From Parasponia andersonii (Eukaryota; Streptophyta; Magnoliopsida; Rosales; Cannabaceae), in the NCBI GenBank assembly GCA_002914805.1, contig JXTB01000092.1, positions 1,014,278 to 1,078,277 of the forward strand: DNA of 64,000 nt. The letters are read 5' to 3'. Below the pieces are notes generated by a model, which was given only the letters and a program-made list of their open reading frames with translations, did no database searches and was not told where the DNA came from. Shown in pieces: positions 1 to 10,030 of this stretch. Positions within the stretch are counted from its first letter, which is position 1, and each line of letters opens with the position of its first letter. The position numbers and the translations under genes were made by a program.

Positions 1-190
1 TAAGATTGCCTTGTTTTAGTTTTGGCTTTTCTACACCTTTAAGTTATGTTAATTTTTCTGAGGTTTCTGATCATTTTAATTCTTTTTTAAATGTCTTTCT
101 TTATTTGGTCACCTCCTATTCAATCTTTTTTTGTGCTTCCCATGTCTTGTTCCTCTACTAATCAGTCTGTACAAAGTAATTGTGTGACAG
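1..190 (+). other. Intron of the bHLH gene, truncated by the window edge
   Basis: This T-rich stretch has no reading frame of note and ends in a clean splice acceptor (CAG at 188-190) in front of the first visible bHLH exon. I read it as the intron before that exon. The first coding exon(s) and the promoter lie to the left of the window. Confidence 0.6.
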
Positions 191-928
191 GGTGAGGCCT
201 GGATCATGCAGTGCAAGTGGTTCAAAGGCGTGTAGAGAGAAAATGCGGAGGGAAAAACTCAACGACAGGTATGTTCAAGTACTTTGGTTCTCTGTCCCTT
301 TGTCCTTCCTCTTTATTTCTCATGTGTTGACATTGGCATGATTTGAAGGTTCCTAGAACTGGGTTCTATTTTGGACCCTGGAAGGCCTCCTAAAATGGAC
401 AAGGCTGTCATATTGGGTGATGTTGTTCGAATGGTGACTCAATTACGAAAGGAATCCCAGAAGCTTAAGGAGTCGAATGAGAGTTTGCAGGAGAAGATAA
501 ATGAACTAAAGGTTTCCATGAGGTTTTATTTGTTCAGTTTCTAGAATCCATGTTAGAATAAGGTGTCTATTTCGTGCATTTAATGTTGGACGTAATTTCT
601 TGTATTAATGTGGCAAACTGTTTGTGAAGAAATTAGACGGCTTAAATTTGTTTTCTTTTTGTAGGTCGAGAAGAACGAACTTCGGGATGAGAAGCAGAGG
701 CTGAAGGCAGAGAAAGATATCCTTGATAAACAAGTAAAGGCCCTGACTACACAACCTAGTTTCATGCACCCTCCTGCAATACCAGCTCCATTTTCCAGCC
801 CCGGCCAAGTTGTTGGCGGCAAGCTGGTACCTTTTGTTGGCTACCCTGGAATTTCCATGTGGCAATTCATGCCGCCGGCCACTGTCGACACCTCACAAGA
901 CCATGTGCTTCGCCCTCCAGTTGCATAA
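191..928 (+). CDS. ILR3: bHLH transcription factor, subgroup IVc (ILR3/bHLH115-like), 5' partial
   Basis: Three exons are visible: 191-268, 349-511 and 665-928 (stop TAA). Frame is kept across both GT-AG introns. The first visible exon carries the basic region (KACREKMRREKLNDR). The second carries helix 1, loop and helix 2 (ILDPGRPPKMDKAVILGD) and runs into a leucine-rich coiled coil that continues in the third (LRDEKQRLKAEKD). The C-terminus ends in the motif MWQFMPPATVDTSQDHVLRP, which is diagnostic for ILR3/bHLH115-type IVc factors. Known family role: nuclear DNA-binding dimers that control iron-deficiency responses, acting above subgroup Ib bHLH genes. The N-terminal part lies outside the window. 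The gene faces the TauE gene tail to tail. ILR3 versus its paralogue bHLH115 cannot be decided from this fragment; bHLH34/104 are less likely because of the C-terminus. Confidence 0.93.
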
Positions 929-1406
929 TTTGGCCCTTGGTAGGCTCGTTTTCAGGCCTGCATCTATGCAGTAGGGAGCCTTTTTCTTTTTCTACTTAAA
1001 GATGGTAATGTTCATCTCGGTGAAGGTGGGAATGACTACGAACTGGAGATACTCTTACTGGCTTATGGGATAACTTCCAAGGTTTCGTCAACAATTTTGG
1101 TAAATTTGGTTTACCAATTTTGATTACTCTAGAACAGATGTTGCTGAGAATAAATGTAGAGAGAATTGGAGGCATTGATTAGAATTGTAATGTAATGAAT
1201 CCACTTGCATTATTGTTCACACTATTATGTTTGTCAAATTATGGACTATTTTATTTATTTGCTTTTGCTTTTGCTGGAATTACAAAGACCAACCGTGTTT
1301 CATAAGAAATAGTTGCTAACATATAGGCAAAATTTCAGGTTATCCTCTCTTGGTTATTAACATGAGCTAAAGACCTGTTAAAAAAGCCTAGCTGCAAAAA
1401 CTGTTT
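929..1406 (+). other. 3' UTR of the bHLH gene and short intergenic gap
   Basis: No coding signal. AATAAA-like hexamers (for example gagaataaatg near 1145) are plausible poly(A) signals for the bHLH transcript. The convergent TauE stop codon follows at 1407-1409, so the two genes share a short terminator region. Confidence 0.5.
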
Positions 1407-3889
1407 CTAGCAGGGTGGCTTGAACCCCATGTACTCCCCAGAGGTATAGCTCCTCCAGACATCAAGAGCCCCAAAGCTAGTCATCAAAACAGTACTCAGT
1501 GTCATAACAACACTAACAGAGAATACAATAAGAGATGCCCTTCCATATTCTCGAATTGCTTTCTGAACCACCACCAATCCGAGAAGTGAGGCAACGAAAC
1601 AGATGCCAGAGAAGACCAGAGCAACATCTATGTGTTCCATGCCCAACAACAAATACTGAAACGCTGACATGGAAGATGAGAAGAAAACCATGAAAGAACA
1701 AGTTGCTGCTGTTACCTGCCGAAAGAATGAAGTCATAACGAAGTTGGCATTTCAGACGGTTTAAGTGAAAATGGCGATCAAAGTTAAAGATGGATCCTGA
1801 ATTTACCTCAGGTGCTACTCCGACTTGTATAAGAAGTGGGCTTATTAGCATTCCACCTCCGATCCCAAAGACACCTCCCAACATTCCTGCTAATAGTGCC
1901 ATCAATGGGAAAAGAAGTTTTTTCGACTGGCCAACTTCAGTCAGGTCATCTTTGACGTCCTTAACAAAGAGTGTTAGAAAAACAAAGCTTTTAGCAAAAC
2001 GAATTAGAAGAATAGTCTTGTTTTTCATATTTGGAAATGAAAGCTTAATGGCTACCTAATTCTTATCAGTTCTCATATGTACCTTCTGATTCAAGTTTTG
2101 ATGCTGAGGCCTCTCTTTTCTCCATAAAATCCAGGCAGTATAAACTATAGCCAGTGGAAATTGGAACGAAGACAGTGTCCAATAACCCACTCCGCAAGGC
2201 TCTATTGGTGAAATTCCCTGCAAATAATTTGTATTAACACATGTAAATTATGTTCTATGACGAGTATGCCGTTTGAATGATTACCATGTGATTACGACCA
2301 CAAAAAATGCAAGTGGAGATTGGAGAATTTAACCAAATATACAGCTATCAAATTTCGGCATACTGGATGTACAAATATTTTGCTGGTCCAACACTTCCTA
2401 TGGCTATAAGGGGTTTAAATTGGAATAAGTTACAACTTGTTTATTTTCAATTTGTTTTCAGTAAACAAAGAAAAAGGAATCTAGAAATGTTGGGGACCAA
2501 ATTCCACTTGGCAAGCCCCAAGCTGAACATATCTCTATTCTGCCGTTCTAAATGGACCAAATATAATAAGGTATTTTTAAACCAAGAAAAGATGTTGACC
2601 TAACATCAAAAGAAATATAAAAAAAATCTCCACAAGATAATGGTCACAACACAGTTAATAAGTAAAGAAAAAAGTACGATAGGATGCTTCTACCATTGCT
2701 ATTACTCCCTCTCCTTTCTCTTTACACCCTACAGAGTTATTCCTATTACTCCCTCTCCTTTCTCTTTACACCCTACAGAGTTCATACTAGGGATAAAAGA
2801 CCAGTAAACAGCACCCAGGACTAACTTCTACCTCATGATATCAATGCTAGAGGAAATCCCAAATTAGATATCAGCTATTCTACTTGTATAAGTCTCATCC
2901 GTTCAGTTAATTTGTAATAAAGAAAAAAGGTAACTATAGCCATTATATTTGTTTGGGTGACTTGTACTATTATACTCGCAAAAAATGAGAAACACAATGC
3001 AATGAAATTATAACTATTTGAGTACTAAAGTTAACGTAAGCAAATTTAATTAGGAAGATTGGAAGGAGCTCCTATAAACACGTACCTTTCCATAACGATT
3101 GCCACGAAGAAGGTAGAGAAAACAGAATGAACACCATACTAGAACCAAGACCCCAAGCTTCATCCATGGAAGTCCGGGTTTACAACTTCCTTGCGTGCCC
3201 AAAAGGGGTTCTTTAATACTTTTGACCCCTTCACTTCCTTCAAAATCTTTGTCTAAGCCATCTTCCAAATCTCCACAATACCCTTTTCTCCTCAGCTCTT
3301 CAGTTTCAAGTGCCCAGCACACGACCCCATTTTTGCAGGTCTTTGAGGTTGACCAAGCAAGAAAAATTGCGAAGAGTATAGTTATGAGCCACTCTGGGAA
3401 CACAAGGTTACAAATAACTCCAATACTAACTCCAAATAACATAGAGGGCTGTGACAAGAGTGCTATATCAAAATCAATCAATGTCTTCCCACCAAGCCTG
3501 GGAATAGTTGATACCAAGTTACATATAACATTAGCAATTGAGGCCCCTGTGACCATGAAAGCTGAGAAGCTTGAGGCTGTTTTTAGGTCTAAGCCAGCTG
3601 TTATGGTTAAAATTGGTATGAAAAGACCGCCACCGCCAACTCCACCTGCGCTGGAGATAGAGGCAGCCATGAAACAGAGGAGTCCAGCTAGGACAACAGG
3701 GGCTGATAACTTGAGTTGGGGTTCATGGTATTGTGGTTGGCGAATCATGTTCCATAGGTGAGTTTGGTTAAAGAGGTGGCTTATTTTAAGGATGTCCGAG
3801 ATGGGTTTTGCTTCTTTTGCATGGGAAACATCGAAGGTTATGAAAATCAGGACCAGAATTAGCCACTTACGACTATATGGGATCTTCAT
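1407..3889 (-). CDS. Sulfite exporter TauE/SafE family membrane protein
   Basis: Four exons on the minus strand: 3889-3086, 2217-2083, 1959-1807 and 1715-1407. All introns are GT-AG and all junctions are in phase 0, giving 466 residues, normal for plant members. An N-terminal hydrophobic signal/anchor (about 5-24) is followed by the first TauE repeat (about 62-180), whose glycine-rich turn reads SSAGGVGGGGLFIPIL. A charged loop (about 185-240) follows, then the second repeat with LLAGMLGGVFGIGGGMLISP and a helix ending in YLLLGMEHID. About ten membrane helices are expected. Bacterial relatives export sulfite or sulfoacetate; the role of plant members is mostly undefined, so the substrate is unknown. 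The start codon was chosen because it opens the signal-like segment and lies about 110 bases below a TATA box. Intron 1 is long (3085-2218) and contains a 44-bp tandem duplication. No disabling change is seen. Confidence 0.92.
2699..2782. repeat. Tandem duplication, 40-bp unit at 44-bp spacing, in TauE intron 1
   Basis: The 40-bp unit beginning ctattactccctctcctttc occurs at 2699-2738 and again at 2743-2782 with no visible change. The four bases attc separate the copies. The lack of divergence implies a recent local duplication. It is intronic and does not touch a splice site. Confidence 0.9.
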
Positions 3890-4000
3890 TTTTCTCAGAG
3901 GTTATTAGAATATAGAAATGTGTTTAGGACAAGGAGAGCTGTGCTTGTGTATTTTTTGTTTCAGTAGAATGTGGCTCAGGGAGAGCTGTAGCGGTGTTCT

Positions 4001-4010
4001 TATATATAGT
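4001..4010 (-). promoter_or_regulatory. Probable TATA box of the TauE gene
   Basis: The minus strand reads actatatata about 110 bases upstream of the TauE start codon, giving a 5' leader of about 80 bases if transcription starts 30 bases downstream. It is the best TATA-like match in this interval, but the start site is inferred. Confidence 0.5.
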
Positions 4011-5100
4011 GACAAGGAGCAAGTGTCGCACGGAGCTCACTAAAAATGCATCTGTACAGTACGGCATCAGCAAAAAAGGAATAAAAATAGGTTTTAGTGC
4101 CTCTGGAAATAAAAAAATTGTTCAATTCCCAGTTGTCCTATAAAAGAGCTAAAAAAACCTCCTATAGCAACTTTATTCAATTTGCTTTAAGTTAAATAAT
4201 ATAGAGTAGTTTTTTAGGAAATAATGAATATAGATCAATTAGAACAGCCTATACGGTACACATGTGCCTGGTTTGGTATGCATGATACAATGACATAGGA
4301 CAAGATGACCACTTATGATTTAGATTGAGTGGTCATTACCAAAAAAAAAAAAAAAAGGGAAAAGATTTAGATTTAGTGGATTGGAAGAGATTCTATTTAA
4401 TGCTTTCCTGCTTTTTAGTATTGAAGTAGGAAAGGACTTGTATATGACAAAGCAGACTTTGTGATAATCATGACAACAAAAATAACCACCATCGATGAAG
4501 ATATTAATTGTAAGGATTAGAATTTGTCAATTTTTAGTTGTTCATATGTCTAACTACAATAACTGAGAAAAACTACCAAAGAAGCAGGTTCCATAGCGGA
4601 ATTCGAACAGAGTTCATTTCTAATCCTAAGGATGTTATAGAATATGGGTTTTGTTCTCCATTTCACAAGAAGGAAACATCCCATTCAAGGACAAGAAGAG
4701 CCTCTTCATGCCAGTGTTTTCAACAGAATACGACTATAAAGTATACAGAAGGAGATGTATATTAATTTTGTTTTAATGACAAGGAACAAGGGTCGAATAT
4801 TGAAATACGCTAAAATGCAAATATTACAGAAAAGGGGAATAAAGAATGGTTTTCAATGCATCTGAAAATAAACAAACAATTGATCAAGTTTTCAGATAAA
4901 AGTAGCTGAGAAAGAATTAAAAACAAGTATCTGGTAGTCATTAAACAATTAGAAGTTGTCACATTTTGCTTCATTTAAGAAAATATTAATTACCAGTAAA
5001 ATAATGAATATATATTTGATCCTTTAGAATAGTAGCCCCGTTGTATATACGACAAATATTCATATGGATTAGGATGAGGAGGAAAAGGTAGCCACTTTGC
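4010..5100. repeat. Diverged tandem duplication of the TauE upstream region
   Basis: Landmarks in 4010-4320 recur in the same order in 4777-5100: gacaaggagcaagtgtcg versus gacaaggaacaagggtcg, a segment containing ctctggaaataaa versus catctgaaaataaa, then ataatgaatatagatcaatt versus ataatgaatatatatttgat, and finally an aggacaagatgaccactt-like end. The intervening 4320-4776 has no recognisable TauE coding exon. The simplest reading is an old duplication of the promoter-proximal region, or a tandem gene copy that lost its body. Confidence 0.55.
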
Positions 5101-5982
5101 CAGCACTTTATGCACACCTGCTGGTAATTAATTGTTTCTTTCGTCTTTTCCTATGGCCTTTTTTGATTCCCCACTTTTACTTTTACGTTCTTAATCATGG
5201 TTATAATCTTTTAATATAAAATAAATTCGCACATTTAACAATGGTATAATCTAGAAACATAATCTAAGAGCTTACGTTTCTTTTTCTTTTTCTCTTTTTA
5301 AGAAAATTAAAAAAAAACGATAACTAGGGAAAGCATCTTCTGCATGTCTCACCTAGTTTTTAGTCCTTACAATACAGTTCCTAGAGGTCTCAATTTCATC
5401 AACTAGCCATGGCATTATCGCAAGAATTAATAAAAGCTTTTCATTAGTCTTAATAGTGATTAAATTTGAGAGTGAAAAAGAAAGATATTATAAGCGAGTG
5501 ACACGTGTTTCAGGAGGGACGAACCAAGTTGTGAAGACTGAACCTCTATGGAACCGGCCGAAAGCCTCAGGAAGTTGCCTTATCGAAGTGGGGGTAGTTA
5601 ACTTGTCTTCTTCTGTAACAAAAATCAACATTTTTAATTTTGACAAAGGCGTAAACTTTATATAGGGTCAAAATAGGTCCACTCTTAAGTGTCCCGATAA
5701 GCTAGTGATTGTTATTATCGATTTCTTTTTCCAGATTAATAAGCTAAACGTTAATTAATATTGCTCGTCAATTTTAGAAGATCTGCCATAATGTTCCTAT
5801 GGTAGGTCTTGATATATTCCTAGTTAGGTAGTTTACATGTTGGTACAAATTAAAGGCGTTCATGTGGTAGGTATACGTTTCAAGTACTGGTCCACACAAC
5901 CATGCCGATATCAAACTCTCGACACGGCGATGTCTGGCCATCCCTTGTAGCCACATTATATTATGGACTTAGAATTTTAAAT
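5101..5982. other. Intergenic spacer, nothing recognised
   Basis: AT-rich spacer. A short frame at 5456-5665 has no recognisable domain, although the segment around 5495-5590 is less AT-rich than its surroundings and contains a G-box core (gacacgtg). No gene can be supported. Confidence 0.5.
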
Positions 5983-6613
5983 GTAGTGTCCATTTAAAAA
6001 GTAATATACTGAAAATTATATTTTTAGAGGACTTAATTAATGATTACTGTTTATTATAAAATTTTTTATTATCAAAATTTCATGAATTTAAAATAATTTA
6101 ATAAAATTAACTATTAATTCAATTTTTTAAAGTAAAATTTTTCAAATTTGGAATAATTTAGTAAAATTAATTTTGAATTCAATTTTTAATAGTAAAATTC
6201 TTCGAAGTCTTATAATATTAGAGTAAAACTCCGAAATCCCCTAATATTAGTTTTATTAGAAAAAAATATTTATGTTATTTTTTTTATTGTTAACTCCTTA
6301 ATATCTTATTTGTGGCTTCTAGGTACTCATTATAATATTATTGTTTCATATTAGTCCTTTTTAATCTTTTCAATCCAAAATTGTTGTCAATTAGCATTTG
6401 TCTAAAATGTGCTCATATTGGTAGGGATAAAATTGGAAATAAAGAAAAATTATTATTTAAAAAAATAAAACAAGAGAAGAGTTTATCATTTTTGTTCAAG
6501 ATAGAGGTAAGAAAATAGAAAATTTTATTAGATTTCAATATAATTCTATTTTGGTCCAAGTATTTATATATCTAGAAGAGAGATATGTATTTTTTTTTGC
6601 CCACTTTATAGAG

Positions 6614-6615
<2 letters not shown>

Positions 6616-6652
<37 letters not shown>
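6616..6652. repeat. (AT)n microsatellite in the foldback loop
   Basis: An uninterrupted run of about 18 AT dinucleotides at the centre of the palindromic element, the usual place for slippage in a hairpin loop. Confidence 0.9.
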
Positions 6653-6656
<4 letters not shown>

Positions 6657-7444
6657 AACATTTCCTTTATAAATTAGGCAAAACAAAATGCATATTCTGC
6701 AATATTTTTCTTTTGGTTGACATCTACATAGGCAATTTTTTTTTATCACCTTTATAAGAACTTTTAAATGAGCATGAGATATTTTTTGAAAAAAAATTGA
6801 AAGAATCGTAACTAAAGAAAAAACAAGATGAAAAATAATATAGTTAGTTCTATAAATCCTGATTTAAATAAAAAAATGAAGAAATATATACATCTCTTCT
6901 AGATATATGAATACTGAGATCAAAGTAGATCCATATTAGGACCCAATAAAATTTCCAATTTCTTACCTCCATTTTGAACAAAAAAGATAACTCTAACTTT
7001 TTTTTTTTAATTTTTTAAAATAATAATTTCATTTTTTTTCTAATTTTATTCTTACTGAGATGAACAACTTTTGGGCAAGTACTAATTGACAACAATTTTG
7101 GATAGAAAAGATTAAAATGGATTAATATAAAATAAAAATATAATAATGAGAATCTAAAAAATACAAATAAGATATTAAGGATTTAACAGTAAAAAAACTA
7201 ACATAAACATTTTTTTTTCTAGTAAAACTAATATCAAAGGATTTCAATAGTTTTGCTCTAATATTAGGGGGACTTCAGGGGGTTTTCCTCTAAAAAAATT
7301 GAGTTTAATGTTAATTTTACTAAATTGTTCCGAGTTCAGGAGATTTTTCTCTAAAAAATTGAATTCAGGGTTAATTTTACTAAATTATTCTGAGTTCAGA
7401 GAGTTTTAGTAATAAAAAGTTTTATTATAAAGATTAAAAAAAAT

Positions 7445-7545
7445 AGCTCATACACTTATTATTATCAAGATTTGAATTCCTGACCCTCCAAACTCATATG
7501 CACGTCAGTCAAACTTTAAACCAATTAAGCTAACCTAAGTTGGCT
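7445..7545 (-). repeat. tRNA-like (SINE-like) segment near the right end of the foldback element
   Basis: Read on the minus strand from 7544, the sequence has an A-box-like stretch (ttagcttaattggtttaaag) and, about 45 bases on, a B-box-like stretch (ggaattcaaatcttg, 7480-7466). This is the layout of a degraded tRNA-derived SINE head. It is present in the right arm but absent from the left arm of the palindrome. A similarly spaced segment occurs at 9949-10030. It is not a functional tRNA gene. Confidence 0.4.
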
Positions 7546-7833
7546 ATGTCATGGACACTACTTTCCTTGCTTAACATCAAATGAATTAGACATTAAATTG
7601 GCTTCAATTCTTTTAATAGTAATAAGTATCTTTTAGTATTTTCGAAATAGTCTGAATAGTCCAAAAATCTAGTTTCATTCGCCATGTTAGTTTTCAATAA
7701 GGGTGGTCTATAATCATCACTCTCTACTCTCCCCACACACTTTTTTTTTTATTCACCAAAATAATACTAGATAAAATTATTTTTGGTACATAAATTGGTT
7801 CTAAAAAATCTTTTAACACCCCTCTTTGAACCA

Positions 7834-8177
7834 TTTTTTTAATAAAATACTTTCAAATAAAACTGCATTTTTATGAATCAAAGCATAAGCATTTTCCTTT
7901 TTTTCCAGAGATTCATAGTACTTCACATTTGAAAAAAAGTTCTAGCATCATTTATCTACAATCTACATATATGCAAAAAGTATTACTAAATCACGGAATT
8001 TCAGATTTTTTTAATTAAATACTTTCAAATAAAACTGCATTTTTATGAATCAAAGCATAAGCATTTTCCTTTTTTCCAGAGATTCATAGTACTTCAAATT
8101 TGAAAAAAAGTTCTAGCATAATTTATCTACAATCTACATATATGCAAAAAGTATTACTAATTCACGGAATTTCAGAT
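7834..8177. repeat. 172-bp direct tandem duplication
   Basis: Copy 1 (about 7834-8005) and copy 2 (about 8006-8177) share actttcaaataaaactgcat, the run through gcataagcattttcct and the terminal cacggaatttcagat. Only a few substitutions and homopolymer length changes separate them. No coding content. Confidence 0.9.
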
Positions 8178-9948
8178 CCATAAAAGCAAAAATGAAAAAA
8201 AAAAGTCCAGTATTAATTTTATAAGTATATGCAGAAATATAATCAAGGCCTTTTTTTTTTTTTTGTTATCAATGCTATATTCAGTGGGGAGCCACATTGG
8301 GTCTAGGGGGTTGACCCCCTGACTTTTTTGAAAAAAAAAAAGTTAGTACGTGACATTTTTATAACAAAAAAATTATTCTACTTCATCTTAATCTATAAAA
8401 TTTTATACTTGTCCCTTTTAAAATTTGGATTTTCTCCATTAGTAAAACCCATTTTATAATTATAAAGCTCATTTCAATGGTTTCTCTTAAATATTAAGTA
8501 AAGCTCATTATTTATTTTTTAAGGTGTACTCTATCCTATAAACAAAATAATTAGAAATTGACTTAGTTTAGTTATATGTATATAGTATATAATGTTTGTC
8601 AGAGAACAAACACATGATATTTGCTGATATTTGCTAGAGAATAAATCTTTTGGGATTTTTGAGGATTATGAATGTAGATAATTTCAGAGAATAAACACGT
8701 GACATTTGTTAGAGAATAATTTTTTCTTTGCCTTTTCTGGATTAAATTTCTGGCTATATTCATATATATATATATAGAAAAATATCGGAACCTCCCTTTG
8801 TTTTCATTCATATTCAATTATATATATATATATATATAAATTGAGGAAAGAAATCGCATAAAAAAAAATTAAATAAAAAAAGCTCGTAAGGATATCTCTG
8901 AGGAAAGTAAGGTTGAAGAAAGGAGAAAGGTCAAAAAAAAAAAAAGAAAAAAAAAAGACAGGTGGGTATGAGTAGAAGAGAGAAGGAGTAGAGAGAGAGG
9001 AGTAGAAAGAGAAACGCAACTAAATTAAATATGTGATAATTTAGAAAAAAATTAGGAGTGTATTAAGTAACAATTCAAATCTAAATTCTAATTAACAATG
9101 TAGATTTAGTAATTGGAATAGTAATAGAGCCACCTTTAAATAATTACATATGTTTGGCTTAATTGAAAGTAGTAATTTGTTTATTAAAGAAAAAAGTGCA
9201 TGTAATTTAATATTAAAATTCTGAGAGTATATATATGATATATGCGATGGAATGTAGGTGGCCAATCTTGGTTATAACACACCTGAATAGAATATTTTCC
9301 TATGAAATTATAAACGCAAGCTTCTAGAAGACAAATATCTGACACAGATTGTCTCCTACACGGCAACAATCTAAGAACCATTATTAAGACCTTTAGAAGG
9401 AAGGATGGCTTTCTTTTATTGCTTTTATTTCAGTCAAAACTCAAAAAAGAAGGGGGGAAAAAAATGAATAGCCATAAAAGTCGGTTTAATTGAAAGTCCC
9501 CAAGTGATATTTACCTACTGTTTTTCTTGTCCTCTAATATAGATTAGCATGAGAATGATCGATTTAAAAATTAATAATAAAAGGAAAACTGGACGCGTAG
9601 ACATCTTAAGTGCACAGGATATTGGCCAAAATGACAAAGCTCATATATGGCAGGAGGACGATCTTCTCTCCAACTCCAACACCATAATAATATTACAGCT
9701 TGATGTCGTTTTCAGAGCAAGATTGTTCAAGCAATAAAATCATAGAATGTAGTTCTTTTTACATGTTGTGGTCCTTGTGGATAATATATAGTTCCGATCA
9801 TAAATCATATAATTTAGTTTATTTCGTACTTTATTTGGCACGGAGAAAGATGGTTCTATAGAAAATTCACGAAATTTACGTGTTTGTTTAAATGGATTTT
9901 AACTAATAATTATTATTTATTATAAATTTTTTAAAAAATAATACAGAT
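8178..9948. other. AT-rich intergenic DNA with transposon-end relics
   Basis: No gene is supported. Near 8284 the motif cagtggggagccacattggg resembles the CAGTGGNGGAGCCA ends common in plant hAT-type MITEs, but I found no partner end. Short (AT)n runs occur near 8761 and 8819. Short frames at 9184-9381 (-) and 9549-9737 (+) lie in slightly more complex sequence but show no domain. Confidence 0.45.
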
Positions 9949-10030
9949 TACTAAAATTTGAACTCATAATATTTTCAAATTCACACATGTATTTCTCGAA
10001 TGTTGGACATATGAGCTAAAACTAACGTGG
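9949..10030 (-). repeat. Second tRNA-like (SINE-like) segment
   Basis: Read on the minus strand from 10030, an A-box-like ttagttttagctcatatg is followed at the same spacing as in the 7445-7545 copy by a B-box-like tgagttcaaattttag. The two align base for base with moderate divergence. Both continue into a T/A-rich tail containing ttataataa. This suggests a dispersed, tRNA-derived SINE family, but only two degraded copies are seen. Confidence 0.4.

Larger units (their letters stand above)
5983..7561. mobile_element. Large palindromic (foldback) DNA element
   Basis: The left arm (about 5983-6590) and right arm (about 6886-7561) are imperfect reverse complements over most of their length. Matching landmarks include ctaatattagttttattag, ccttaatatcttatttgt, ccaaaattgttgtcaattag and atatctagaagaga. 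The outer ends match as gtagtgtccat at 5983 and its reverse complement at 7551-7561. The central loop (about 6590-6886) holds an (AT)n run. No transposase is encoded. I found no clear target duplication. Such arms could form a long hairpin transcript. Family assignment (foldback or Mutator-type MITE) is open. Confidence 0.75.

Noticed and set aside
580..865. Two minus-strand open frames over the bHLH gene
   Set aside because: They are antisense shadows of the third bHLH exon, whose + strand frame has clear family motifs and splice signals.
3195..3761. 188-residue open frame on +
   Set aside because: Antisense shadow of TauE exon 1; its sequence has no domain and mirrors the codon pattern of the minus-strand gene.
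7445..7545. Possible functional tRNA gene
   Set aside because: Box A and B are degenerate, and I could not fold an acceptor stem or anticodon arm; a SINE-type relic fits better.
9184..9737. Two short frames (9184-9381 - and 9549-9737 +)
   Set aside because: No domain, no splice context and no supporting composition bias strong enough to call genes.
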